A DNA stretch of 64,000 nucleotides from CAZJHX01 sp964545715. Its GTDB lineage: Bacteria > Myxococcota_A > UBA9042 > GCA-2863065. Below, piece after piece: positions 44,407-52,590 of the stretch (the stretch's first letter is position 1; every line of letters begins with the position of its first letter). The notes beneath the pieces are model-generated. The model worked only from the letters and a program-made list of their open reading frames with translations, ran no database searches and was not told the origin of the DNA. The position numbers were made by a program, and so were the translations under genes. The stretch spans positions 26,965-90,964 of the forward strand of contig CAZJHX010000019.1 in the NCBI GenBank assembly GCA_964545715.1, given 5' to 3'.

Positions 44407-45036
44407 ATGAGCAAAGAGGACCACTGGGACAACGTCTACGCCACAAAAGCGAGCGACCGCGTCAGCTGGCATGCCCCACACCTGGGACAGTCTCTGAAGC
44501 TGATCGAGAGCGTGGGCCTACCGAAGACCGCGGAGATCATCGATGTCGGCGGCGGCACCTCGACACTGCCCGCCGACCTGCTGGATCGCGGCTTCCACAA
44601 CCTCACGGTGCTGGACATCTCGAGCAAGGCGCTGGAGGAGGCCAAAAGCGCGCTCGGAGACCGGTCCGGCGCCGTCAACTGGGTGGTCGGCGACGTCACC
44701 CGCGCCCCGCTACCGGAGGCCCGCTACGATCTCTGGCATGACCGCGCAGTCTTCCACTTTCTTACCGATCCCGCCGACCAGGAGGCCTACGTCCGCCAGG
44801 TCGCACGCTGCCTGGCCCCGGGCGGACACGTGATCGTCGCCACGTTCGGCGCAGAGGGCCCCGAGCAATGCAGCGGCCTGGATGTGGTCCGGTACGACGA
44901 CACCTCGCTGCTGGCCCGCTTTGGCGCCACCTTCGGCCGCGTGCGCTGTGAGGAGGAGCATCACGTGACCCCGTGGGGCAGCGAGCAGCAGTTCGTCTAC
45001 TGCCTGTGCCGCCGCCTGCCGGACCAGGAAACTTGA
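44407..45036 (+). CDS. Class I SAM-dependent methyltransferase
   Basis: 209 residues. The start HWDNVYATKASDRVSWHAP is the usual opening of this small-molecule methylase group. Motif I is IIDVGGGTSTLP, the strand-2 acidic residue is in VLDISSKAL, motif IV is LWHDRAVFHFL and the post-motif is CLAPGGHVIVATF. The natural acceptor is unknown. Confidence 0.9.
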   Translation: MSKEDHWDNVYATKASDRVSWHAPHLGQSLKLIESVGLPKTAEIIDVGGGTSTLPADLLDRGFHNLTVLDISSKALEEAKSALGDRSGAVNWVVGDVTRAPLPEARYDLWHDRAVFHFLTDPADQEAYVRQVARCLAPGGHVIVATFGAEGPEQCSGLDVVRYDDTSLLARFGATFGRVRCEEEHHVTPWGSEQQFVYCLCRRLPDQET

Positions 45037-45064
45037 CACTGAACACGCGTTCGCATACTGAACA
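45033..45064 (+). promoter_or_regulatory. Promoter-like region with a direct repeat
   Basis: TTGACA (45033-45038) is a perfect -35, with TACTGA 17 bp downstream as a poor -10. ACTGAACA occurs twice (45038-45045 and 45057-45064), 19 bp apart, and could be an operator for the gene starting at 45070. Confidence 0.4.
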
Positions 45065-45069
45065 TATGT

Positions 45070-46338
45070 ATGGGCAGGCGAACCGGATCGGCTGATATGC
45101 CGCTGCATGGCGGGCGGGTGCCCAGGTGGCTGGCCGATCGGATGGCGCGGCTGGGGCGCATCATCGTCGAGGCGCTCATCCTCCATTACGGCCGCGCCGA
45201 GGTGCTGCGCCGGCTGGCACATCCGTTCTGGTTTCAGTCGTTTGGGGCGGTCATGGGCATGGACTGGCACTCGTCGGGCATCACCACCAGCGTGATCGCG
45301 GCGCTGCGGCGGGGACTGGAGCCCGTGCGTGACGAGCTGGGGCTGTATGTGTGCGGCGGGCGCGGCAAGCAGTCGCGCAAGACGCCCGCTCAGCTGGTGG
45401 CCGTCGGCGAGCAGACCGGGGCCGACGGGGCGGCTTTGGCGCGCACCAGCCGGCTGGTGGCCAAGGTGGACTCGGCGGCGGTTCAGGACGGGTTTCAGAT
45501 CTACCTGCACTCCTTCATCGTTGCGGCCGACGGAGCGTGGGTCGTGGTGCAGCAGGGGATGGATCCGTCCGTGCGACTGGCGCGCCGATATCACTGGCTG
45601 TCGGAGGGACTGCGCAGCTTTGTGGACGACCCGCATCACGCCATCGAGGGGCTGCGGCGCAAGGCGGCGATCCGCAACCTGGCCGATGGCCGGGCCGGTG
45701 GGGCGCGACAGCTGACACTGAACATGGTGCACGACGGGCCGGACCGCACCCTCAGGGCGATTCGGGCCGCGCTGCCCGCGCCAGCAGTGCAGCCGGCGCA
45801 GCTCTGCTTGCCGCATCTGGTCATGCCAAACCATCACGACGTGCGGCCGCGGGATGTGGACGAGCGGCGCTTGCACGCGACGTTGGCGGCGGCGGCCAAT
45901 GCGGACCCCCACAGCTTTGAGGAGCTGCTGCTCACGCCCGGGCTTGGCGCGCGTACGCTGGAGTCGCTGGCGATGGTGGCCGAGGTCATTCACGGCAAGG
46001 CGAGCCGGTTCACGGATCCCGCGCGCTTTTCGCTGGCGCATGGCGGCAAGGACGGACACCCGTTCCCGGTGCCGATCAAGGTGTACGACCAGACGCTGTC
46101 GGTGCTGCGCAGCGCCGTGGATGCGGCCAAGCTGGGCAACGACGACAAGCTGGCGGCGATTCGGCGACTGGACACCCAGGCCCGGGCGCTGGAGCCGGTG
46201 GTCGGCGGCATGGGGGTGGCGGCGTACATCGAGCATGAGCGGCGGCTTTCAAAGCACTACGGCGGACGCACCGTCAACACCAAGAAGCGGCCCACTGCGC
46301 GCCGATCTCGGCCGCCGGCGCCCCTACCCCTCTTTTAG
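45070..46338 (+). CDS. DUF763 family protein
   Basis: 422 residues. The family's opening is clear: GSADMPLHGGRVPRWLADRM and later VMGMDWHSSGITTSV. Further on are DGFQIYLHSFIVAADGAWVVVQQGMD and LNMVHDGPD. DUF763 proteins occur in archaea and bacteria and resemble DNA-repair helix-hairpin-helix partners. A segment LLTPGLGARTLESLAMVAEVIHG (about residue 285) looks like a helix-hairpin-helix. Its activity is not known. The C terminus is basic (KKRPTARRSRPP). Confidence 0.88.
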   Translation: MGRRTGSADMPLHGGRVPRWLADRMARLGRIIVEALILHYGRAEVLRRLAHPFWFQSFGAVMGMDWHSSGITTSVIAALRRGLEPVRDELGLYVCGGRGKQSRKTPAQLVAVGEQTGADGAALARTSRLVAKVDSAAVQDGFQIYLHSFIVAADGAWVVVQQGMDPSVRLARRYHWLSEGLRSFVDDPHHAIEGLRRKAAIRNLADGRAGGARQLTLNMVHDGPDRTLRAIRAALPAPAVQPAQLCLPHLVMPNHHDVRPRDVDERRLHATLAAAANADPHSFEELLLTPGLGARTLESLAMVAEVIHGKASRFTDPARFSLAHGGKDGHPFPVPIKVYDQTLSVLRSAVDAAKLGNDDKLAAIRRLDTQARALEPVVGGMGVAAYIEHERRLSKHYGGRTVNTKKRPTARRSRPPAPLPLF

Positions 46339-46351
46339 CGAACACCTCCGT

Positions 46352-46367
46352 TGGCACAGGCGTTGCT
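46352..46367 (+). promoter_or_regulatory. Sigma-54 promoter
   Basis: TGGCACAGGCGTTGCT, preceded by T, is a near-perfect sigma-54 -24/-12 element with exact spacing. Transcription would start near 46378, giving a leader of about 22 nt that contains the strong ribosome binding site GGAGGG at 46392-46397. Confidence 0.8.
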
Positions 46368-46399
46368 CAAGTGTCGGTCCGACTGAAAAACGGAGGGAT

Positions 46400-47812
46400 A
46401 TGAAAATGACTGAGCGAATGATCAAGACAGTGCAGCGGGTCGGCTTCCTCGTGATTTGCGCGTCTATCGCGCTGGCATGCGAGGGCATGACCCTGGGCGA
46501 GAATGCGCCCGGCCAGGACACCTATCTGGGCTTCGGCGCGCTGGCCGTCGACCACGTCACCGAGACGGTCTTTGTCCTTCAGACAACCAAATCACCCACC
46601 GGCAAAATCAGCAGGCAGGAGCTTGTCCGCGTGGACCCCGCCGCGATGCGGGCGGACGCCGTTATCGACCTGACCGGGCTGCGCGACCTGCGCATCCTGT
46701 TTCCCTCGTCCGGCATCCTGGTGATGGCCGAGCGCAACGGCAAAGAACAGCTGATCCTGTTCGACCGCCACACCTTTGCTGAGAAGACGCGCATCGAGGT
46801 GCCCACGCGCTATCACGGCACCCGCATGTCGCCCAGCCGCCGGTTTGTGGTGGTGGCCGACAACGGCAACAAGCAGTTTCCCCTGAACCTGATCGACACC
46901 TTGACCATGGACATCCACCGCATCCCGCACGGGCAAGAGTGGCTGGAGGCGATGTGGGCCGCTGACCAGGACATCCTCTACGTGATGGCGGGCCCGTTGC
47001 TGAAAGGCGGCGGCACCATGCACCTGCTGTCCTACAACCTGGACGCGCTGCTGAACGGCGGCTTCAAGCTGGGCTCGGCCAGCTTCTGGGCGGGCGAGAA
47101 CTGGCACCTGAAGGTGGAGAACGCCAGCGCAGACCTGTTCTTCTCGTTCTCCTGGGTCGGCGTCTCCCCCACCGGCACCCACGTCGCGTTTCCCATGCTC
47201 AGCCACGCCGCACCGACCCAGCCGACCACCGGCGGTCAGGCGCAGCCCGAGCCGTCACACGTGGTCGCGCTGGTCGACACCCACAACGGCAGCCTGAGCA
47301 TGATCGACGACGCTTACGGCCCGGTCGGCTTCACCCCCGACGGCGCCACCATGGTCAGCTACCGCCACAACATGGCTCAGGGTCGCGACCTGCTGCTGAT
47401 CGACACCGCCACCCAGGGCGTGATCATCGAGACCCTGCCCTACGACGGCGGCATCTCCTTCTTCGTCTCGCACGAGGACAACCTGGTGGTCATCGCCCCG
47501 GTCGGCACCGGCGGCAACCTGATTCTGCACAACGCCGACACCGGCACGCAAACCACCGTTTACGGCCCGGGCGCCAACCTCCACGAGTTTGTCTCGCGCC
47601 CCGCGCACTCCGAGCTGTGGATCGCCAACAACGGCCTCTTCCGCCTGGACCTCCGCGACGCCGAGATCACGTCGATCTCGCTGGGCGTGGCCCCCAACCG
47701 CATCAACATCCTGACCAAGTCGGACCTGCTCGTGCTGCGCAACTCCAGCGAGCAGCGCGTCGTCTTCTACGACCCCAACGACGACCACGCGACCGCGGTC
47801 CCGCTGCAGTAA
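46400..47812 (+). CDS. Beta-propeller lipoprotein, sigma-54 controlled
   Basis: 470 residues; ATG at 46400 after GGAGGG, with the longer frame upstream lying inside DUF763. The signal peptide has a lipobox (SIALAC, Cys27). The body is a chain of propeller-like blades (GALAVDHVTETVFVLQ, GTRMSPSRRFVVVADNG, VGFTPDGATMVSYRH, AHSELWIANNGLFRLDL). No catalytic motif. It should sit on an envelope membrane; binding partners are unknown. A clear sigma-54 promoter precedes it, so an enhancer-binding activator controls it. It converges on the gene at 47819 with 6 bp between. Confidence 0.85.
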   Translation: MKMTERMIKTVQRVGFLVICASIALACEGMTLGENAPGQDTYLGFGALAVDHVTETVFVLQTTKSPTGKISRQELVRVDPAAMRADAVIDLTGLRDLRILFPSSGILVMAERNGKEQLILFDRHTFAEKTRIEVPTRYHGTRMSPSRRFVVVADNGNKQFPLNLIDTLTMDIHRIPHGQEWLEAMWAADQDILYVMAGPLLKGGGTMHLLSYNLDALLNGGFKLGSASFWAGENWHLKVENASADLFFSFSWVGVSPTGTHVAFPMLSHAAPTQPTTGGQAQPEPSHVVALVDTHNGSLSMIDDAYGPVGFTPDGATMVSYRHNMAQGRDLLLIDTATQGVIIETLPYDGGISFFVSHEDNLVVIAPVGTGGNLILHNADTGTQTTVYGPGANLHEFVSRPAHSELWIANNGLFRLDLRDAEITSISLGVAPNRINILTKSDLLVLRNSSEQRVVFYDPNDDHATAVPLQ

Positions 47813-47818
47813 AAAGGC

Positions 47819-48232
47819 CTACTTGCCCCCCGAGAACTCCGCGGGCTGGTGCACCTCACACACGCCTTTGGACGGCGGCTCAAAGCGCAGCCGCTTGGCG
47901 ATGCCCCGCAGACAGTGCAGCATGCTGATGTCCTTGAGCGTGCCTCCCTTCACCGCCCAAACCTCTTCCGCGCGCCCCTGCTTGTTGATGGTCCAGCGTA
48001 TCGTCGCCGTGCCGGCCAGCGTGGGCTGCTTCTTGAGCATCAGCTCATAACATTTGGTCCACATGATCTCCCGCCGCGCGACGGCCTTGATCACGTCCGC
48101 CGGCACGCACGCGCCGGTCACTTTTGGCGTCCCAAGCTTCACGCGGACCGGCGCCTTGTCCAGGTTCGGTTCGGTCGCCGACGCGGACAGCGCAAACAAG
48201 ACCGCGGCAATCAATAAGGTTCTAACGTTCAT
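47819..48232 (-). CDS. Secreted AgmX/PglI-type C-terminal-domain protein
   Basis: 137 residues. The signal peptide is MNVRTLLIAAVLFALSASA. The mature part has the pattern of the AgmX/PglI C-terminal domain, which is TonB-C-like: a helix with WTKCYELMLKKQPTLAGTATIRWTINKQGRAEEVWAV and a second Cys (LHCLRGIAKRLRFEPP). The two Cys may pair. Normally this domain ends longer gliding-motility or envelope proteins; here it stands alone. Its ATG overlaps the end of the beta-helix gene by 11 nt. Confidence 0.75.
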   Translation of the reverse strand: MNVRTLLIAAVLFALSASATEPNLDKAPVRVKLGTPKVTGACVPADVIKAVARREIMWTKCYELMLKKQPTLAGTATIRWTINKQGRAEEVWAVKGGTLKDISMLHCLRGIAKRLRFEPPSKGVCEVHQPAEFSGGK

Positions 48233-49742
48233 AAGCACCGATGTCGTGGCCCGCGCCCTGGGGCCGCGCGATGCCGTCATAAGCGTGATCCAGCGGCACG
48301 GTCGTGCCCTCGTCCACCCCGGCCGACCCCTCGCTCAGCGCGTAGTCGTTATCGCCGGGTGACGAGAAGTCCGGCAAGACCTTGGTGGAGTTGACGTCCC
48401 CGGCCGAGAGCGTCTTCCACTGCTCGATGTTCTTCTTGTCCTCAGCCGGATCGTCCTCGAACAGGTGCCATCCGTCGCGGCTGTAGAAGGTGTTGTAGTC
48501 CGACGCCAGGCCCGGCAAGGAGTCGCTGGTGTAGCTGATCGCGCCGCGCTTGCCGCCCACAAAGATGTTGTTGCGAATCGTGTTGTTGATGCTGCCGTTC
48601 CACACGGTCATGCAGAAGCGGCCCTCCCCGGACCCGAAGACCACGGTGTTGTGCTCGATGACGTTGTCCCGGCTGCCGAATTGGCTGCCCTGGCCGTCGT
48701 CCCACATGCCGATCCCCGTCGCCAGGTTGTCGTGGATCACGTTGTTGCGGATGTTTGAAGACCGAACGGACGCCAGGTTGATCGCGGCGCCCCCGCCTGC
48801 GCCGTTGTTGTGCAGCCAGTTGCGCTCGATAGTGCAGTCGCTGCTGATCCCGTCCTCGTTCTGCGACTCAGAGCTGATCGGATCGGCGTTGATCTGGATG
48901 CCGGCGCCGTTGTTGTGGTGGCACCAGTTGCCCGCGATCAAGGCGCGATCCCCCGAGTTGGAGTGATAGATGCCGTGCTCCTTGGCCGATCCGCGACACT
49001 CGTTCCCAATTAACGTCAGGTCGTCCACAAAGTCGGTGAAGATGCCCCAGGTGCCGTTATCTGCAAACACCGACGCGTTGATCGTGACGTGGTGCGACAA
49101 GCTGACGCGCGCCCCCGCCCGGTTGGCGCCCGCCTCGTTGAAGCCGTGGATGACGATATAGCTGGAGTCATAGATGTAGACCGCGTCCCGGTTGTCCCAG
49201 GCGCTGCCGTCCGCGCCGCTGCCGTCGATGATGACGTCGCCGCCCTCCGCCCGCAGCACGATCGGCGCGGTCTCGGAGCCGTTCTTGCCGGCGATGATGA
49301 TCGGGCTGCTGTAGGTCCCGTCGGCGATCGCCACGATGTCGCCGGGCCCGACCTGCTCGGCCGCATGCGCGATCTGTCGCCAGGGCTGGTCCTGCGTGCC
49401 CGGGTTGGCATCGCTGCCGTCAGGCGAGACCCACCGCGTGGCCTCTCCAGCCGGCGGATCCGGCACAAACGGCGCATTGCCCTGGCTCACCGGCGGGGGC
49501 GGCGCGACATCGGGCTGAGGCGAGGTGTCCGGCGTCTCGGGGGTATCCGGCGTCTCGGGCGTGTCCGGCGTATCCGGGATGGGGCCGTCGTCAGTAGGCG
49601 CCGGGGGCGTGTCGATCGCGACCACATCTTCCACGACCACAATGTCGGCTGGGACGTCCGAGCCGCCCGACCGATCGGGCGCAGAGTCAGAGCAGCCCCA
49701 CACCAGGATCAGCGCACCGATCAAAGCAGCAACGTTCTTCAT
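48222..49742 (-). CDS. Right-handed beta-helix lipoprotein
   Basis: 506 residues. The lipobox signal is LILVWGC. A Pro/Asp/Thr spacer with PDTPETPDTPETPDT repeats follows (residues 45-95). From about 105 a parallel beta-helix runs to the C terminus: RWVSPDGSDANPGTQDQPW (a common start of such domains), IVIHGF, NECRGSAKEHGIYHSNSG, NNVIHDNLATGIGM, NNTIRNNIFVGG. The fold is shared by polysaccharide lyases and adhesins; no catalytic set was identified. Co-transcribed with the overlapping AgmX-like gene. A TATGCT box lies 6 nt before the ATG. Confidence 0.87.
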   Translation of the reverse strand: MKNVAALIGALILVWGCSDSAPDRSGGSDVPADIVVVEDVVAIDTPPAPTDDGPIPDTPDTPETPDTPETPDTSPQPDVAPPPPVSQGNAPFVPDPPAGEATRWVSPDGSDANPGTQDQPWRQIAHAAEQVGPGDIVAIADGTYSSPIIIAGKNGSETAPIVLRAEGGDVIIDGSGADGSAWDNRDAVYIYDSSYIVIHGFNEAGANRAGARVSLSHHVTINASVFADNGTWGIFTDFVDDLTLIGNECRGSAKEHGIYHSNSGDRALIAGNWCHHNNGAGIQINADPISSESQNEDGISSDCTIERNWLHNNGAGGGAAINLASVRSSNIRNNVIHDNLATGIGMWDDGQGSQFGSRDNVIEHNTVVFGSGEGRFCMTVWNGSINNTIRNNIFVGGKRGAISYTSDSLPGLASDYNTFYSRDGWHLFEDDPAEDKKNIEQWKTLSAGDVNSTKVLPDFSSPGDNDYALSEGSAGVDEGTTVPLDHAYDGIARPQGAGHDIGAYER

Positions 49743-49769
49743 TGGCGCAGCATAACGCACGTGTACACT
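49742..49769 (+). promoter_or_regulatory. Promoter of the DUF1963 gene, leaderless type
   Basis: TTGGCG (49742-49747) and TACACT (49764-49769) have a 16-bp spacer. The -10 ends 8 nt before the ATG at 49778. It overlaps the start of the divergent beta-helix gene. Confidence 0.45.
49749..49754 (-). promoter_or_regulatory. -10 box of the beta-helix gene, leaderless type
   Basis: TATGCT on the minus strand ends 6 nt before the ATG at 49742; it overlaps the opposite-strand promoter, so the two genes probably compete or are co-controlled. Confidence 0.45.
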
Positions 49770-49777
49770 GCGTGCCG

Positions 49778-50515
49778 ATGGAGCGACGCAAAGCCATGAA
49801 CGTGATCAGGGGCCGCTTTCCGGCACAGGCTGACGCGCTGCAGGAGGCGCTGGCGCCCAGCATCACGATCGCGACGACCCGGGTGACCGCGGAGATGCTG
49901 CCCAGCGGCGCGTCTCGCTTTGGCGGATCACCCGATCTGCCGCGCGGAGTCGCGTGGCCTCAGGAGGGACAGCGCGCCCTCTCGTTCGTCGGCCAGATCG
50001 CGCTAGCGGAGCTCGCACGATACGACGGGGCGGGCGCCCTGCCCGACCGCGGCTGGCTCAGCTTCTTCTTTGACTCAAAAGGCGACTGCGGGCCCCGCGT
50101 GCTGCATTTCGACGAGTCGATCGGCCGACTCTCACGCGACACGACGGACGGTCGCCGCCGGCGTGCACACTGGCGCCCCTGCGAGCTGACCCTGGATCAA
50201 GGCTGGACCCTGCCCGACGACGGCCCAGACATTCCAATCGACGAGTATTCGGGCTTGCTCGAGCGACTTCGCGGACGCGTGGAGACCCGCCGGATCGGGC
50301 ATCAACTGCTGGGGTATTGCGCTGAAGCGGCCTCTGAGATGGCGGCCGAGTGCGCGGACATGGGAGGAGACGGTCAGTGGCGCCTGCTGCTGCAGGTGGA
50401 CAGCGACGACGCCCCCGGCTGGGACTGGGGCGACGGGTGCGCGCTCTACTTCTGGATCCGCCAAACCGATCTGGCGGACGCGCGCTTCGACAACGTGTGG
50501 GCGGTCGTTAAGTAA
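49778..50515 (+). CDS. DUF1963 (YwqG-like) protein
   Basis: 245 residues, cytoplasmic. Landmarks are SRFGGSPDLPRGVAWPQ, LSFVGQIALAELA, GWLSFFFD, HQLLGYCAEAASEM and WRLLLQVDSDD...WDWGDGCALYFWI, which follow the usual order of the family. Function of this family is unknown. Its stop overlaps that of the convergent FHA gene by 8 nt. Confidence 0.87.
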   Translation: MERRKAMNVIRGRFPAQADALQEALAPSITIATTRVTAEMLPSGASRFGGSPDLPRGVAWPQEGQRALSFVGQIALAELARYDGAGALPDRGWLSFFFDSKGDCGPRVLHFDESIGRLSRDTTDGRRRRAHWRPCELTLDQGWTLPDDGPDIPIDEYSGLLERLRGRVETRRIGHQLLGYCAEAASEMAAECADMGGDGQWRLLLQVDSDDAPGWDWGDGCALYFWIRQTDLADARFDNVWAVVK

Positions 50516-51245
50516 AGAGCGCCTTGTGATAGACGAACTCTGACGCGCCGACGCCGATCTTGTCACCCTCGACCAGCTTCTTGCCGTCCTTGGGCACCGA
50601 GCGGCCGTTGACCGTCACTTTGGTCCACCAGGTCTCGGGAAAGACCGCGTGCTGGCCCTTGTCCTCGATGACGTGGCAGTGGATCTTGCCGGTGAACAGG
50701 CCGCCGCGGACCACGACGTGAGCCTGGTCCCCCTTGCCGATCATGAGGCGCTCGGTCAGCGCGATCACAGCGCCGCCGTTGTCCGCCCAGGTCAGGTGCG
50801 GCTTCACGATGTCAGCCGCGTGGTGACGCTGCTTGACCACCTCTTCCATCGTCATCTTCAGCGTGCCGTCGTAGGCCTCGAGGCCGGTGGGCACAGGCGC
50901 GTGCGTGGGCGCGTCGTCGAAGATGGACGGACCGTCGAAGCTGAGTACGTCGTCACCCTTGCTTGAGTAGTGAATGATGTACTTGCCGAACTCGACCCGG
51001 TCGCCGTCGCCGAGCCGCTTGGGCGCGCGAACGAGCCCGCCGTTTACAAACAGGCCGTTTTTGCCGCCGACATTCTCCACGCACCACTTTTCGTTTTGCA
51101 GCGTAAACACAGCGTGCAAACGCGAAACGGACTGGTGCGGAAGAAAGATCTCGGACTCCGGATGGCGCCCGACGCGAACGCGGCCCCCATCGAACTCGAA
51201 GTCACCCACCTTGTTTCGATTAAAATATACCGTAAAGTGTGCCAT
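50508..51245 (-). CDS. Double FHA-domain protein
   Basis: 245 residues. The first FHA domain (residues 5-95) has VRVGRHPESEIFLPHQSVSRLHAVF, with the Arg, Ser and His that bind phosphothreonine, and NGLFVNGG. A second, diverged FHA-like domain (165-240) has LMIGKGDQAHVVVRGG, HCHVIED and VTVNGRSV. The linker is Asp/Pro-rich. FHA proteins read Thr phosphorylation, and the adjacent divergent Ser/Thr kinase is the obvious partner. The start has GGGGAGG upstream and TACAAT at -10. Confidence 0.9.
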   Translation of the reverse strand: MAHFTVYFNRNKVGDFEFDGGRVRVGRHPESEIFLPHQSVSRLHAVFTLQNEKWCVENVGGKNGLFVNGGLVRAPKRLGDGDRVEFGKYIIHYSSKGDDVLSFDGPSIFDDAPTHAPVPTGLEAYDGTLKMTMEEVVKQRHHAADIVKPHLTWADNGGAVIALTERLMIGKGDQAHVVVRGGLFTGKIHCHVIEDKGQHAVFPETWWTKVTVNGRSVPKDGKKLVEGDKIGVGASEFVYHKALFT

Positions 51246-51265
51246 CTGACCTCCCCAGGCGCCTC

Positions 51266-51271
51266 ATTGTA
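51266..51271 (-). promoter_or_regulatory. -10 box of the FHA gene
   Basis: TACAAT on the minus strand with TTATCG 17 bp upstream as a weak -35. A ribosome binding site (GGGGAGG) lies between it and the ATG at 51245, so this gene has a normal leader. Confidence 0.45.
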
Positions 51272-51278
51272 GCATGGG

Positions 51279-51307
51279 TTGACGCTGTCGATAACGGTGG
51301 ATATCCT
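51279..51307 (+). promoter_or_regulatory. Sigma-70 promoter of the kinase operon
   Basis: TTGACG (51279-51284) and TATCCT (51302-51307) are 17 bp apart. The leader would be about 40 nt and contains AAGGAAG before the ATG at 51355. Confidence 0.6.
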
Positions 51308-51354
51308 CGCAGACGCCTGAGCCAACCACAGCAGACTGCAAAGGAAGCAATCGG

Positions 51355-52569
51355 ATGTCTGATGATCCGCTGATCGGCCAGACTCTGGACCGACGGTACC
51401 GGATCACCCAGCGGCTCAGCGCGGGCGGCGCAGGGATCGTCTACAAGGCCCAGCACAACCGCTTGGACCGCCCTTTTGCCGTCAAAGTGCTGACCGGCGG
51501 CTTGGAGACCGACGAGGAGTCCGTGGCCCGCTTCGAGCGCGAGGCCCGGGTCACGTCGCGCTTTACGCACCCCAACATCGTCGAGATCACCGACTTCGGC
51601 GTGGACGACACCTTCGGCATCTACCTGGTGATGGAGTACGTGCCGGGGGTCACCGTGAAGCAGCTGGTCAACTGGAACGGCCGCCTGGAGACCCAGTTTG
51701 CGCTGGAGATGGCGCAGCAGATCTGCAGCGGGCTGGCGGCGGCGCACGCTCAAGGCATCATCCATCGCGACATCAAGTCGCAGAACATCATGGTGATCGA
51801 GCAGGAAGAGGACGAGCCGCCCATCGCCAAGATTTTGGACTTCGGCATCGCCGGGCTCGCCGACGGGGCCAACAACGCCGAGCGCCTGACGCGAACGGGC
51901 ATTCTGATGGGCACGCCGACATATATGTCGCCGGAGCAGACCATCGGCCATCGCCCGGACCATCTGTGCGACATCTATTCGTTTGGCTGCGTCTTCTACG
52001 AGATGCTGACCGGGCGCCCGCCATTCAAGGGCGACACGCCGTTTGAGACCCTGACGATGCATCAGCGCCAGCAGCCGGTGGTGCCCAGCACAGCCGTCGA
52101 TGAGGCCGACTGGCCACAGATGGTCGACGACTTGATCCTGCACTGCCTGCAGAAGAAGAAGCTGGATCGCCCGCAGTCGTTCAAAATCGTGGAGGCCCAG
52201 GTCCGAGACGCCATGGACGCTTTGGGCGACTCGGCAGAAGAGGATGACGCGCATCCGACGATCCGCATGGACCTGAACCGCGCTTTGGAGGCGATGGCGC
52301 GCGGCGAGTCACTCGACAGCCAGCATCCGGACAACCCGACCCCCGATCGTTTCGAGGGCGGCATGAACACCATGAAGATGGAGCTGACCGAGCACGCCCG
52401 CAAAGGTGGGGCCGGCGCGTCTTCTCCAAACAACCCGATCGTAGACCCCGCCGCCGAAGAGGCCGCCGCCGTGTCAGGCCAGAGCCGCTGGGCTCTGTTC
52501 GCGATCATGGCAGGCATGGCGCTTCTTGGGGGGCTCGCAGTATACTTGCTCGGAAACCTGCTCCAGTAA
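51355..52569 (+). CDS. Membrane-anchored Ser/Thr protein kinase
   Basis: 404 residues. The kinase domain (10-290) has LSAGGAGIVYKA, AVKVL, HRDIKSQN, DFGIAG, GTPTYMSPEQ and DIYSFGCVFYEML. An Asp/Glu- and Pro-containing juxtamembrane region follows. One membrane helix (ALFAIMAGMALLGGLAVYLL) ends 3 residues before the C terminus, so it is tail-anchored with the kinase in the cytoplasm and no outside sensor. It is first in an operon with a second kinase and two PEGA or Cys-rich proteins and faces the double-FHA gene. Confidence 0.93.
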   Translation: MSDDPLIGQTLDRRYRITQRLSAGGAGIVYKAQHNRLDRPFAVKVLTGGLETDEESVARFEREARVTSRFTHPNIVEITDFGVDDTFGIYLVMEYVPGVTVKQLVNWNGRLETQFALEMAQQICSGLAAAHAQGIIHRDIKSQNIMVIEQEEDEPPIAKILDFGIAGLADGANNAERLTRTGILMGTPTYMSPEQTIGHRPDHLCDIYSFGCVFYEMLTGRPPFKGDTPFETLTMHQRQQPVVPSTAVDEADWPQMVDDLILHCLQKKKLDRPQSFKIVEAQVRDAMDALGDSAEEDDAHPTIRMDLNRALEAMARGESLDSQHPDNPTPDRFEGGMNTMKMELTEHARKGGAGASSPNNPIVDPAAEEAAAVSGQSRWALFAIMAGMALLGGLAVYLLGNLLQ

Positions 52570-52590
52570 TAGGAGTACCGAGGAGAAAGC

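Noticed and set aside
45854..46399. N-terminal extension of the beta-propeller lipoprotein into the DUF763 gene
   Set aside because: The extension is Arg/Trp-rich shadow sequence; the ATG at 46400 has a ribosome binding site, signal peptide and sigma-54 promoter.
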